Part shown: in pieces, positions 34,024 through 43,495 of the stretch
How positions within the stretch are numbered: the stretch's first letter is position 1
Layout of the letters: every line of letters begins with the position of its first letter
Assembly: GCA_964650525.1 (NCBI GenBank)
Contig: CAZYUA010000024.1
Location: 1-64,000, forward strand
Reading direction: 5' to 3'
Length of the DNA: 64,000 nucleotides
Source: UBA1413 sp964650525
GTDB lineage: Bacteria; Bacteroidota; Bacteroidia; Bacteroidales; Prolixibacteraceae
The notes under the pieces: generated by a model
Databases searched by the model: none
Told to the model about the DNA's origin: nothing
What the model saw: only the letters and a program-made list of their open reading frames with translations
Translations under genes and position numbers: made by a program

Positions 34024-36497
34024 TATCCTATACCGTTGCTGAAATTGCAGCCATCACGGGCGGTAGGGTGATACCCGGCAATTTGCCTCCCGGGTACGCG
34101 GTGCGTTACATTGCCACAGACAGCCGCACTCTTTTAAACGGCGGGAACACTGCCTTCTTCGCCCTGAACGGCACCAGGAACAACGGTCATGCGTTTGTTC
34201 AGGAACTTGCAGACCGGGGTGTCAGGGTTTTCGTGGTATCGCCGGGATTCAGGATACCCGGGCATCCCGGTGTGGCGCTGGTGGAAACCGGTGATACCCT
34301 TGCCGCATTACAGAAACTGGCTGCGTACCATCGTTCCCGTTTCTGTTTACCTGTTGTGGCTATCACCGGCAGCAACGGCAAGACCATTGTCAAGGAGTGG
34401 CTCAACGACCTCTTATACAAGCATTTTACCATTGTCAGAAGTCCGAAAAGCTACAACTCACAGATCGGTGTTCCCCTGTCAGTTTGGAAGATCCTTCCGG
34501 AGCATACCCTGGCAATTTTTGAAGCCGGTATTTCTCTTCCGGGAGAGATGGAAAAACTGGAACGGATCATCCGTCCCTCTATCGGGGTTCTTACCCATAT
34601 GGGCGATGCCCACCAGGAGAATTTCCCCTCGCTGCGTGAAAAAACAGAAGAAAAGCTCAAGCTTTTTAACCATTGTTCAAAATTGATTGTTTCGTCCGAT
34701 CAGCCTGAAGTATATGGGATTGCTGAGGCCTTCTGCCGTGAGAAGGGCATTGGCATGGTTGCCTGGTCGACGCGTGATCCGGGGGCTGGTCTTTTCTTTT
34801 CCGTGGAGACCGGAAAAGAGGGCAGCCTGATCCGGGCTGAAGGGGAGGGTATTTCCTGCTCTTTTACCATCCCCTTTAAGGATGCAGCTTCGGTAGAGAA
34901 TGCCTGTCATTGTTTTGCCGTCCTGGCTGCCCTGGGTTTGGATTGCCGACCCTTTACGGGGCGGTTTGAGCAGCTTGCCCCACTGACCATGCGGCTCGAA
35001 CAGAAAAAGGGAGTCAACGGGTGCCTGCTGTTGAACGACTATTACAATTCCGATATTAATTCCCTGGAAATAGCGCTTTCTGTTCTTCTGAGCCAGGCTG
35101 AGTCGAACCATATGGAAAAAATCGCTATTCTGTCTGATATTCAGCAATCGGGTTTCAGGGATGAAGAACTGTATGGAATGATCAATGTTTTGTTAGAAAA
35201 TGCAGGGATCAACAGAATTTTCGGGATAGGCAGGAATATCAGCCATTCAGGTTACCGTTTCTCTATGGAGAGGCATTTTTTTGAAACCACGGGGCAGTTC
35301 CTTGCCTCGGCCAGGAAGTTCCGGTTTTCGGATGCTGCCATCCTGATTAAGGGGGCCCGTGATTTCAGGTTCGAGGCCATATCAGAGCTGTTGCAGCAGA
35401 AAGCCCATCAGACGGTATTTGAAATCAACCTCAATGCATTGGTAGAGAACCTGAACCTCTTCCGGTCGTTGCTGGCACCTTCAACCCGGATCATGGTGAT
35501 GGTGAAAGCTTTTTCGTATGGCAGCGGGGATGTGGAGATTTCCAAGCTTTTGCAGTTTCACCGGGTTGATTATCTGGCTGTTGCTGTTACCGACGAGGGC
35601 AGGGAACTGCGGGAGGCAGGGATCGCCCTGCCGGTGATCGTGATGAACCCGGAGCCGCACAGTTTCCAGCAGATGATCGATTATCATTTGGAGCCCAACC
35701 TTTACTCACTCGAACTTTTCCGTTCTTTTGCCGGAGTTGCCGGCCTCAATGCCCTGGATTCCTATCCGGTTCATTTGAAAATTGATACGGGGATGAACCG
35801 GCTGGGGATCAAGACCGACGGGGAGGTCCAGGCTGTGATTGAGTTGTTGGTGAGACATCCACGGCTGCGGTTGCAATCGGTTTTTACGCATCTGGTGGCC
35901 AGCGACGATCCTCTTCTGGATACCTTTACCCGAGGCCAGAACATCAGGTTCCGGGAGGTCAGCGACCGGATCCTGGCAGCACTGGATTATCCGGTGATGC
36001 GTCATATTCTCAATTCAGCAGGGATTGAACGGTTCCCGGAATTCAGCTACGAGATGGTCCGGTTGGGTATCGGACTTTACGGAGTAAGCAGCACCGGATT
36101 ACCCTTGAAGACTGCCGGAAGGCTGCGCAGCCTGGTGTCCCAGGTAAAAGAGGTGTTGCCGGGTGAGTCGGTGGGGTATAACCGTTCCGGCTTGATTGAG
36201 AAACCCACACGGATTGCCGTCCTGCCGGTGGGTTATGCCGACGGACTGGACCGGAGGCTTGGCAATGGCCGGGGAAAGGTTTTTATGAAGGGCCGCTATG
36301 CTCCCTTTATCGGGAATATCTGCATGGATATCTGTATGGTGGATGTTTCAGACATCCCCTGTAACCCGGGGGATGAGGCGGAGCTTATGGGGGAAGCGCT
36401 TCCGCCCGGCGAAGTTGCTGCGGCCGCAGGCACCATTCCCTATGAAATTCTTACCGGCATTTCGCATCGCGTCAAAAGGATCTACCTCCGGGAGTGA
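34020..36497 (+). CDS. Bifunctional MurF-alanine racemase (D-Ala-D-Ala adding enzyme fused to Alr)
   Basis: The 825-residue protein fuses two enzymes that supply and use D-alanine for peptidoglycan. Residues about 1-450 are a MurF-type ligase (Walker-like VVAITGSNGKTIVKEW, GDAHQENFPSL, LLNDYYNSDINSLE). Residues about 455-825 are a PLP alanine racemase: VMVKAFSYGSGD with the PLP lysine, YEMVRLGIGLYG and IGNICMDICMVDVS. This fusion is characteristic of Bacteroidota. The start at 34020 overlaps the tdk stop; the longer ORF start has no homology. The order of the domains is MurF first. Confidence 0.95.
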   Translation: MISYTVAEIAAITGGRVIPGNLPPGYAVRYIATDSRTLLNGGNTAFFALNGTRNNGHAFVQELADRGVRVFVVSPGFRIPGHPGVALVETGDTLAALQKLAAYHRSRFCLPVVAITGSNGKTIVKEWLNDLLYKHFTIVRSPKSYNSQIGVPLSVWKILPEHTLAIFEAGISLPGEMEKLERIIRPSIGVLTHMGDAHQENFPSLREKTEEKLKLFNHCSKLIVSSDQPEVYGIAEAFCREKGIGMVAWSTRDPGAGLFFSVETGKEGSLIRAEGEGISCSFTIPFKDAASVENACHCFAVLAALGLDCRPFTGRFEQLAPLTMRLEQKKGVNGCLLLNDYYNSDINSLEIALSVLLSQAESNHMEKIAILSDIQQSGFRDEELYGMINVLLENAGINRIFGIGRNISHSGYRFSMERHFFETTGQFLASARKFRFSDAAILIKGARDFRFEAISELLQQKAHQTVFEINLNALVENLNLFRSLLAPSTRIMVMVKAFSYGSGDVEISKLLQFHRVDYLAVAVTDEGRELREAGIALPVIVMNPEPHSFQQMIDYHLEPNLYSLELFRSFAGVAGLNALDSYPVHLKIDTGMNRLGIKTDGEVQAVIELLVRHPRLRLQSVFTHLVASDDPLLDTFTRGQNIRFREVSDRILAALDYPVMRHILNSAGIERFPEFSYEMVRLGIGLYGVSSTGLPLKTAGRLRSLVSQVKEVLPGESVGYNRSGLIEKPTRIAVLPVGYADGLDRRLGNGRGKVFMKGRYAPFIGNICMDICMVDVSDIPCNPGDEAELMGEALPPGEVAAAAGTIPYEILTGISHRVKRIYLRE

Positions 36498-36596
36498 ATG
36501 AACCCTGTTGTCGGCAGAGCAAGGCGGGTACCCGGAATAAATGGCTGGCCGGGTGAACCTGGGTAACAACCTCAGGAAGAAGTGTCCCGGAGGGTT

Positions 36597-37298
36597 TTAT
36601 CCCAGTTTGCTGATCCGGTCCAGGCGGGAGAGATCGAGAACCTTGATTTTCCGCCCGTCGATGGTGATGAGTTTCTCGTTGGCAAAGGTGGAGAGGGTAC
36701 GGATGGCATTCGAGGTGGTCATATTCGACAGGTTGGCGATGTCTTCGCGCGAAAGGTAGACTTTCAGGGTAATGCCGTCCTGTTCAAAACCATATTTTTC
36801 AGACAATAGAATCAGCGATTCGGCAAGTCGCCCGCGGATATGCTTTTGAGTCAGGGAAACCATGCGGGCGTTGGCAAAACCCAGTTCCATAGACATCTTT
36901 CGAATCAGGGCCAGGGAAAATCCGCTGTTTTTCAAGGCCCTTTCCTGAAGGAATTCCCAGGTCACAACGGCAATGAGTGAATCTTCGAGGGTAACCGCCG
37001 AGGCGATGTGGTTTTCACCGGCAAAGAGGGCCCGGTAACCGATAATCCCCAGAGGCTTGGACATCCGGATGATCTGTTCCCTTCCCCCGACCCCTTCCTT
37101 GAATATTTTCACTTTACCTGTCACGAGCATCATGAAACCCGAAGGTTTGTCTCCTTCTCTGAAAATATACTCACTCCGGTGGTAGCTGGTAAAGGTGACA
37201 TGGTTCTGCAGCGCTGCCTTGTCTTCCGGGGAGAGGATAAAAAACAACGATTTCGGATTTTCCAGAATTTCCTTGCTGCCGAAGCCGGAGTGCCACAT
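36597..37298 (-). CDS. Crp/Fnr-family transcriptional regulator
   Basis: The protein (233 residues) has an N-terminal cyclic-nucleotide-type effector domain (about 20-135, REGDKPSGFMMLVTGKVKIF) and a C-terminal Crp-type winged helix-turn-helix (about 160-225; REDIANLSNMTTSNAIRTLS). It has no cysteine cluster, so it is not an FNR-type oxygen sensor; the ligand is unknown. LTQKHIRGRLAESLILL is the dimerisation helix. The ATG at 37298 is used. It is flanked by murF-alr (convergent) and nadE (same strand, upstream by about 120 bp). Confidence 0.9.
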   Translation of the reverse strand: MWHSGFGSKEILENPKSLFFILSPEDKAALQNHVTFTSYHRSEYIFREGDKPSGFMMLVTGKVKIFKEGVGGREQIIRMSKPLGIIGYRALFAGENHIASAVTLEDSLIAVVTWEFLQERALKNSGFSLALIRKMSMELGFANARMVSLTQKHIRGRLAESLILLSEKYGFEQDGITLKVYLSREDIANLSNMTTSNAIRTLSTFANEKLITIDGRKIKVLDLSRLDRISKLG

Positions 37299-37419
37299 AG
37301 CGCTGGTGATTATATGTTATGCAACAGCAAAGGTACTATTTTTTCTTTTGGGCAACAGGATGGGTTTTTCATGCGGTAGTCACAGGAAAGCCGGTTTGGG
37401 AACGGTGTCTGTGCGCAAG

Positions 37420-39063
37420 TCAGTAACGCCCCACCAGGGGCATCCTCCGCCCCGCCCCAAATGCTTTGTAAGAGATCCGCAGAACGGGAGGTGCCTGGTA
37501 TCGTTTGAATTCATAACGGTTAACCATCCGAATGATCTTTTCAACCAGGGGTTGGCTGGCTCCCGCGACGGTAATCTCCCCGGGGGGGCGGTTGAGTTCA
37601 ATGTACTGGAACAGGACCGGGTCGAGTAAAGCATACTCCGGCAGGGAGTCGCTGTCTTTTTGTCCGGGTCTGAGTTCCGCCGACGGAGCTTTTTCCAAGG
37701 TGTTCCGGGGAATAATCTCCCGGTCGCGGTTGATATAGGCTGCGATTCTGTATACATCGGTCTTGTAAACATCTCCCAGAACGGAGAGCCCTCCGTTCAT
37801 GTCGCCATAGAGGGTGCCATATCCCACGGCGGTCTCGCTTTTATTGGAGGTGTTCAGGAGGATGTGGCCGAACTTATTGGATAAGGCCATCAGGAGGGTC
37901 CCTCGGGTGCGGGCCTGGATATTTTCTTCCGTAATATCCCGGGGCAGAGCCCCGAAGAGGGGAGCCAGTGCTGCCGAAAAGGCATCAACGGTTTCCTGAA
38001 TCGGCACGATGTCGTAGCGGAGACCCAGGGTTTGTGCCAGTTCCAGGGCATCCTCCAAACTGTGTTTCGAACTGTATTGCGAAGGCATCAGCAGGACTCT
38101 CACATTTTCCGGCCCCAGGGCTTCTGCTGCTAATACGGCGACCACAGCAGAGTCTATGCCACCCGATAAACCGAGTGTAGCCTGGCTTACCTGTGTCTTT
38201 TTGAAATAGTCCCTGATCCCCATTACCAACGCTTTGTGGATTTTTTCAGCGTAATTCATGGGAGGCTGCAGCCCGGTACGCTCCTCGTCGCCGGTTTCAA
38301 TAATCCGGAAGTCCTCTTCAAAATATTTCAATTCCTGGAGAATCTTTCCCCCCGAACCGATAAATACCGAGCCGCCATCGTATAAGATCCCTGTATAACC
38401 GCCCACCTGGTTGACATACACGAGGGGAAGCTTGCTGGCGGATGCTTTTTTCATCAGGAGGTCCTTTCTCCAGTTTTCCTGGTTGGCTGAAAAGGGGGAG
38501 GCAGAGAGGTTAATGATCAACTCCGGCCTGAATCTCCTGAGTTCAACGAGGGGCGATTTCTTGTACAGATTGGTTTTTCCGAATTCGTTGTTTACCGGTT
38601 GTTCATCCCACAGGTCCTCGCAAAGGGTTACAGCGATTCTCCTGCCTTCTGCCTCCAGGATCCTGAAAGCCTGGTTGGGTTCAAAATGGCGGTATTCATC
38701 GAAGATGTCGTAGGTGGGAAGGAGAGTTTTGTAAAAAACATCCCGGATCTGGCCATCTGCCATGTAATAAGCGGCGTTAAAGAGTTTTTTCCCCCGGTCT
38801 TCCCCGTTGATAGCCGGTCCTCCCACCAGAGCTGCGATCCCGGTGCAATGCCTCGCAATCGAATGGAGGGTCTCTTCCGCCCTGTGGATAAACTCCTTTT
38901 TCTCCAGCAAATCTTCAGGATAATAGCCGGTGACAGCCAATTCGGAAAAGACTGCCAGACTGGCTCCCTCCTCCTTGGCCTTCAGAATAGCCTCCGTGAT
39001 CTTTGTTGCATTTCCTGAAAAGTCGCCAATGTGGTAGTTGAGTTGAACTATAGCAATCCTCAT
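37420..39063 (-). CDS. nadE: Glutamine-dependent NAD+ synthase
   Basis: NadE amidates deamido-NAD using glutamine and ATP in the last step of NAD synthesis. The 547-residue protein has an N-terminal nitrilase-type glutaminase domain (about 1-260: FSELAVTGYYPEDLLEKK with catalytic Glu, a Lys region, and VTLCEDLWDE with the Cys nucleophile) and a C-terminal ammonia-dependent synthetase domain with the P-loop LGLSGGIDSAVVAVLAAEAL. Start ATG 39063. It is divergent from gldB, an arrangement found in other Bacteroidota. Confidence 0.96.
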   Translation of the reverse strand: MRIAIVQLNYHIGDFSGNATKITEAILKAKEEGASLAVFSELAVTGYYPEDLLEKKEFIHRAEETLHSIARHCTGIAALVGGPAINGEDRGKKLFNAAYYMADGQIRDVFYKTLLPTYDIFDEYRHFEPNQAFRILEAEGRRIAVTLCEDLWDEQPVNNEFGKTNLYKKSPLVELRRFRPELIINLSASPFSANQENWRKDLLMKKASASKLPLVYVNQVGGYTGILYDGGSVFIGSGGKILQELKYFEEDFRIIETGDEERTGLQPPMNYAEKIHKALVMGIRDYFKKTQVSQATLGLSGGIDSAVVAVLAAEALGPENVRVLLMPSQYSSKHSLEDALELAQTLGLRYDIVPIQETVDAFSAALAPLFGALPRDITEENIQARTRGTLLMALSNKFGHILLNTSNKSETAVGYGTLYGDMNGGLSVLGDVYKTDVYRIAAYINRDREIIPRNTLEKAPSAELRPGQKDSDSLPEYALLDPVLFQYIELNRPPGEITVAGASQPLVEKIIRMVNRYEFKRYQAPPVLRISYKAFGAGRRMPLVGRY

Positions 39064-39102
39064 CCTGATTTTTTTTGCAAATCTCTGTTTTTTGACTCAA
39101 TT

Positions 39103-39119
39103 TCGCAATATTGTTGCGA
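39103..39119. promoter_or_regulatory. Palindrome between nadE and gldB
   Basis: TCGCAA-TATTG-TTGCGA is a perfect 6-5-6 inverted repeat in the 87-bp gap between the divergent starts. It could be an operator for either gene; the regulator is unknown. Confidence 0.4.
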
Positions 39120-39150
39120 TTTAAACGTAGGTAGAAAAAGCCTGAATGGA

Positions 39151-40161
39151 ATGAATAAAATCGGAATGCTGGGTACCCTGGTGGTGGCAGGCACTCTGTT
39201 GTCTTGTAAAGACCATGCTTTACGTGTAGATGTATCCAGTATCAGCGGAGAGATTACCCTGATCCGGTACGACAGGGAGCTATTTCCTGCGGGTTCAGTA
39301 AAGGATGTTGCTGATTTGCAGCAGTTTGCGGATAGATACCCTGAGTTCACGGATCTTTTCGCCCGTGAGGTAATCAGCGCGGGAGATGTGGAGACAGAAG
39401 AGGGATGCCGGATGATGCATCTTTTTCTTACCGACTCCATGGTCCGGGAATCGGCTGCTGAAGTGGCCAGGCAGTTTCAGGACCTGACCTGGCTGCAAAA
39501 AAGTCTGACGCGCGGTTTTAAGCATTATCTCTATTACTATCCCGGGAAAAAACTGCCGGAAGTGTATACCTGCCTGTCGGGTTTTAACGACCCGGTATTT
39601 ACCAACGGAAAACTGATTGGCATCAGCCTGGACCAGTACCTGGGCAGCGATTATCCCCTATACGGAATGCTGGGTATTCCCCGTTACAAGCAGCTACGGA
39701 AAGTTCCGGCCGTGATACCGGTGGAGGTCATGCACACTTGGGGGATGGCATGCTTCCCGGTCAGCCCGGAAGCAACCACCCTGCTGGACTACCTCATTTA
39801 CGAGGGGAAACTGCTATATTTTACAGAGGCTATGCTCCCCGGAACCGCTGATAGCCTGCTGACAGGCTTTACCTCGCAGCAACTGAAGTGGTGCCGGTCG
39901 AACGAAGCGGAAATGTGGAATTACCTGGTGGAGAACAAGTTGTTGTTCTCCACCGAACGGATGGATCTCATCCGGTACACAGGCGATGGTCCCACCACCA
40001 ATGGCTTTCCCCGTGAATCCCCGGCACGTACGGGAGTCTGGCTGGGAAGGCAGATCATCCGATCGTACATGAAAAGGAATCCCTCCGTCGGGTTGCCGGC
40101 GCTGATGGCAAATCCCTCCTCCCTGGAGGTACTGAACAGCTCAGGTTATATGCCGCAATAA
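39151..40161 (+). CDS. gldB: Gliding-motility lipoprotein GldB homologue
   Basis: A lipoprotein of 336 residues from ATG 39151 (MNKIGMLGTLVVAGTLLSC), where the longer ORF upstream lies across the promoter region and is rejected. GldB-family landmarks are ITLIRYDRELF near the N-terminus, LSGFNDPVF, ISLDQYLGSDYPLY, TLLDYLIYEGKLLYFTEAML and GVWLGRQIIRSYMKRNP. GldB was found as a gliding gene in Flavobacterium johnsoniae, but homologues are widespread in non-gliding Bacteroidota, where the role is unknown. gldC does not follow. It is divergent from nadE. Confidence 0.88.
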   Translation: MNKIGMLGTLVVAGTLLSCKDHALRVDVSSISGEITLIRYDRELFPAGSVKDVADLQQFADRYPEFTDLFAREVISAGDVETEEGCRMMHLFLTDSMVRESAAEVARQFQDLTWLQKSLTRGFKHYLYYYPGKKLPEVYTCLSGFNDPVFTNGKLIGISLDQYLGSDYPLYGMLGIPRYKQLRKVPAVIPVEVMHTWGMACFPVSPEATTLLDYLIYEGKLLYFTEAMLPGTADSLLTGFTSQQLKWCRSNEAEMWNYLVENKLLFSTERMDLIRYTGDGPTTNGFPRESPARTGVWLGRQIIRSYMKRNPSVGLPALMANPSSLEVLNSSGYMPQ

Positions 40162-40180
40162 CCCCGTATCAGAAGCAAAA

Positions 40181-40212
40181 GCCGCCCGGCTCCGGTTTAA
40201 GGACCGGGCGGC
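40181..40212. terminator. Candidate terminator between gldB and the DUF1080 gene
   Basis: GCCGCCCGG and CCGGGCGGC form a 9-pair GC-rich stem with a 14-base loop in the convergent gap, 19 bp after the gldB stop. The plus-strand tail is not T-rich; on the minus strand TTTTGC follows. Confidence 0.5.
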
Positions 40213-40266
40213 CGGCCGTTTTCTGACCGGGGGCGGTTCCCGGCGCATCCGGACCTCTTTCCCGGC

Positions 40267-41049
40267 TTACAGTTCCTTGAGTTTAATGTTGCGGAACCAG
40301 ACATCATCCCCATGGTCCTGCAGGGCAATGACGCCGGTTTTGGGAACGTTGGCCCAGTCGGGATTCAGAGCGGGGAATTTGGAACCGGCTACCAGGGTAT
40401 TCCAGTCGCTGGTCCAGAGGTGGTATTCCAGAACGGTCTCCCCGTTTTGTTTATGCACTACAGTGCCGTCCCAGACCATGATTTCCACCTGATTCCATTC
40501 CCCGGCCGGTCTGGCATTCTGGGGAACCGCGGGAATCAGATCATACAGCGAACCGGCCTTGCGGTTGCCATCCTTCCCCAGGAGCGCATCGGGATGTTTT
40601 TCATTGTCCAGAACCTGCATCTCGGGAGCTGTCTTGTAAATGGGCCAGTCTGCCACCTCTTTCCCGAGGTAAAAAATCCCGGAATTGCCTCCTTCTGATA
40701 TTTTCCACTCCAGTTTCAGAATGAAGTTGGTAAACTCCCGGGTTGTGAGGATGTCGCCTCCATCCTGGGATCCGGCTTCACCCTGTCCAGATTCTTTGCA
40801 GTGAAGAGTTCCCTCCGCAATTTCCCATCCGGTGGGGAAATGGTCTTTGTTCACCCCTCTCCAGCCTTCACTGGTCTGACCGTCAAAAAGCAACACCCAA
40901 CCATCGGCTTTTTCCTCTTCAGTAAGCTGGTTTACAAGGACTTCAGCCTGTTTGACATCCCCGGGCCCTTCCGTTTTTTTCTGGCCGCTTTTGCACCCGA
41001 TAGAAAAAACAAAAATCCCGGCAACGAAGAATAACATCAGTTTTTTCAT
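40267..41049 (-). CDS. DUF1080 (3-keto-disaccharide hydrolase-type) lipoprotein
   Basis: The 260-residue lipoprotein (MKKLMLFFVAGIFVFSIGC) contains one DUF1080 / 3-keto-disaccharide hydrolase domain, a concanavalin-like beta-sandwich. Typical sequence marks are EEKADGWVLLFDGQTSEGWR, LHCKESGQG, LKLEWKISEGGNSGIFYLG, APEMQVLDNEKH and AGEWNQVEIMVWDGTVVHKQ. Related proteins act on 3-keto-glycosides or bind carbohydrate at the surface. The start is ATG 41049. It stands alone, 527 bp or more from the next gene upstream. Confidence 0.88.
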   Translation of the reverse strand: MKKLMLFFVAGIFVFSIGCKSGQKKTEGPGDVKQAEVLVNQLTEEEKADGWVLLFDGQTSEGWRGVNKDHFPTGWEIAEGTLHCKESGQGEAGSQDGGDILTTREFTNFILKLEWKISEGGNSGIFYLGKEVADWPIYKTAPEMQVLDNEKHPDALLGKDGNRKAGSLYDLIPAVPQNARPAGEWNQVEIMVWDGTVVHKQNGETVLEYHLWTSDWNTLVAGSKFPALNPDWANVPKTGVIALQDHGDDVWFRNIKLKEL

Positions 41050-41630
41050 ACATTTAATTATTAATTGTTTTGGTATAATCCGTGAACCAGATTTGAAAGC
41101 CATGTGATTGGTAATTAAGTTATTATATATTTTCTGCTTCGGTATTTCCTGTATTAAACGAATTACATTGTTGTGCTTAATCCCTTTAAATTAGGTAATT
41201 GGGTTTGCGGCACGACGTTTCCCATGCACGTAATCACTGCGACGGGTTCCGCTTCAGCCGGGAGCTCCTTCCAACGGTCGAATTTCCGAAGGTATAAGAA
41301 TTTCTCCAGTGGCTTTGTGTTGCAAAATTAAAAAAACCGGCGTTTCGTGCAATCCGGTTTTGAATTTATTCGTGAGACTCAACATTTTCACGGGGTTCGA
41401 ATTGACTGCCTATTGAGCGATCCTGATTAAACAGGAGGGTAAAACATCCCGCTGCTCAGGGCAGGAAACGGGTCTCTGGCTACCCTGGGGTTTAATGTCG
41501 GTAATTGCTGCCATCTCTTATAAAAATTCTCACCTTCAAAAATGTACCAAACCATGGATAAATCTGGTTGGGTTTTATACTTTTAACCCTGCAAATTAGT
41601 ACAGATATGTTGAATCAATAACCAGACAAA
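41050..41630. other. Intergenic region between DUF1080 and phosphofructokinase genes
   Basis: The gap holds divergent promoters. TATACTTTTAA near 41576 resembles a -7 box for the phosphofructokinase gene. No gene, hairpin of note or RNA element was recognised. Confidence 0.5.
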
Positions 41631-42683
41631 ATGACAAAGCGGAAGAAAAAAATCGGGATCCTGACAGCCGGGGGTGACTGTCCGGGGCTTAATGCGGCCA
41701 TTCGCGGGGTTGGTAAAACGGCTATTGTGGAATACGGTATGGAGGTCATTGGTTTCAGATCGGGGTATGCAGGATTGATGAACAACGATTATATAGAATT
41801 GAAGGAGAGCCAGTTATCCGGGATTCTGACTTTGGGGGGCACCATCCTGGGGAGTTCGAGGGAGAAGCCCTTCAAGCCGGCAGGCACAGGCCATGAAGCA
41901 ACCAGCCGGCCGGATGCGATTTTTTCGAATTATGAAAGTCTGGGTTTGGATGCTCTGGTTTGTATCGGGGGCAACGGGACGATGAAAACGGCCTATATGC
42001 TGGCGAAGGAGGGGTTACATGTGGTGGGGATACCCAAGACCATAGACAACGATGTCTGGGGTACCGACATCACCTTTGGGTTTGAGTCGGCTGTTGAGAT
42101 AGCCACTGAGGCGATAGACCGTTTACATACGACTGCCAACTCGCACCAGCGGGTCATGATTATTGAGGTGATGGGTCATAATGCCGGTTGGCTGGCTTTG
42201 TATTCGGGCACAGCTGGCGGGGGGGATATTATCCTGCTGCCGGAATTGCCTTATACGATACGGTCGGTCTGCAAAAAGGTGGAGAGCCGGTTCGAGGACA
42301 ACAAACCCTATTCTATTGTGGTGGTGGCAGAAGGAATTGAGAGGCCTGAAAAGCGGTCGGCTGCCAACTATCTGGCTGAGGCGATCCAAACCTATACGGG
42401 TCTGGAGACGCGGGAAACCGTGTTGGGTTATATTCAGCGGGGAGGCAGTCCCTCGCCTTTTGACCGGATCCTGGCTACCCGTTACGGTGCATTTGCTGCC
42501 CAGTGCATTGCTGAGGGCAACTTCGGAACGATGACTGCCATTATCGACAATAAAACCGTAGCTGTTCCGCTGGCGGAGGTGGGCGGAAAAACCCGGCTCG
42601 TGGACCCTGAAAATCCGTTGGTTCTGATCGCCCGCCGGATGGGCATCTCCTTCGGGGATGAAGTTCCCCGGCAAACCCATTAA
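41631..42683 (+). CDS. 6-phosphofructokinase
   Basis: The 350-residue enzyme phosphorylates fructose 6-phosphate. Visible motifs are ILTAGGDCPGLNAAIRG, ALVCIGGNGTMKTAYMLA, IPKTIDNDVWGTDITFGF and MGHNAGWLAL, then ETVLGYIQRGGSPSPFDRIL. In E. coli-type ATP enzymes the second motif is GGDGS and the third GTIDND; here there is Asn in place of the Asp, Gly is kept at the next position (associated with ATP use), and Lys precedes TIDND (associated with pyrophosphate use). The phosphoryl donor therefore cannot be called. The stop overlaps the stop of the convergent glycosyltransferase gene. Confidence 0.9.
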   Translation: MTKRKKKIGILTAGGDCPGLNAAIRGVGKTAIVEYGMEVIGFRSGYAGLMNNDYIELKESQLSGILTLGGTILGSSREKPFKPAGTGHEATSRPDAIFSNYESLGLDALVCIGGNGTMKTAYMLAKEGLHVVGIPKTIDNDVWGTDITFGFESAVEIATEAIDRLHTTANSHQRVMIIEVMGHNAGWLALYSGTAGGGDIILLPELPYTIRSVCKKVESRFEDNKPYSIVVVAEGIERPEKRSAANYLAEAIQTYTGLETRETVLGYIQRGGSPSPFDRILATRYGAFAAQCIAEGNFGTMTAIIDNKTVAVPLAEVGGKTRLVDPENPLVLIARRMGISFGDEVPRQTH

Positions 42684-43441
42684 TACCTGATGGCAGCAGG
42701 TCGCCTGAAAATGGATGAACTCATCAGGTTCCATTTGTTCAGCCGGAACATCAGGGAGGTCTTCAGCACCCCCAAGCCGTAAACCATACTGTTACGAAAG
42801 TTGATGCTGGAGGCCTCTCTGAAATATTTCGTGGGGCAGGTGATCTCTGCTATTTCAAAACCAGCAAACCAGATCTGGGCGAGCATCTGGTTGTCAAAGA
42901 CAAAATTGTCGGAGTTGGAATTGAAATTAATGGATTCCAGAACTTTACGCGTAAAAGCCCTGTAACCCGTATGGTATTCCGAAAGTTTAGCCCCCATCAG
43001 GAGGTTCTGGACCAGGGTCAGCATCCGGTTGGCGATGTATTTGTAACGGGGCATGCCACCCTTGAGAGCTCCTTTGCCGAGAATCCGCGATCCCAGGGCC
43101 ACCTCATACAAACCGGAAGCCAGGAGATGGACCATCGGCGGGATCAGTAAAGGGGTGTACTGGTAATCGGGATGCAGCATGATCACGATGTCGGCTCCGA
43201 TGGAAAGAGCCTTTTCGTAGCAGGTTTTCTGGTTGCCTCCGTACCCTTTATTTACATTGTGCTCCACAATATGGCGGATGCCCAGTTCCCGGGCTACCCG
43301 GAGCGTATCATCCACACTCCGGTCGTCGACCAGGATGACATCGTCGACCACCGAAAAATCAATTTCCTCATAGGTGGATTTTAATGTTTTCGCGGCATTG
43401 TATGCCGGAAGAACCACCACTACTTTTTTTCCATTAACCAT
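42680..43441 (-). CDS. Family 2 glycosyltransferase, polyprenyl-phosphate sugar type
   Basis: A 253-residue GT-A glycosyltransferase from ATG 43441 (MVNGKKVVVVLPAYNAAKTL); the longer frame adds residues without homology. Landmarks are ILVDDRSVDDTL, EHNVNKGYGGNQKTCYEKAL, ADIVIMLHPDYQYTPLLIPP (DXD-like aspartates) and YHTGYRAFTRKVLE. It resembles dolichyl-phosphate mannosyltransferase-like enzymes that load sugar onto a lipid carrier. It lacks the added membrane segments of ArnC-like proteins. The stop overlaps that of the phosphofructokinase gene. Confidence 0.85.
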   Translation of the reverse strand: MVNGKKVVVVLPAYNAAKTLKSTYEEIDFSVVDDVILVDDRSVDDTLRVARELGIRHIVEHNVNKGYGGNQKTCYEKALSIGADIVIMLHPDYQYTPLLIPPMVHLLASGLYEVALGSRILGKGALKGGMPRYKYIANRMLTLVQNLLMGAKLSEYHTGYRAFTRKVLESINFNSNSDNFVFDNQMLAQIWFAGFEIAEITCPTKYFREASSINFRNSMVYGLGVLKTSLMFRLNKWNLMSSSIFRRPAAIRY

Positions 43442-43495
43442 AACTGATATCAATAGGCTTCCCGGATTCTGCGACATGCGATGCGACCATGCCTT

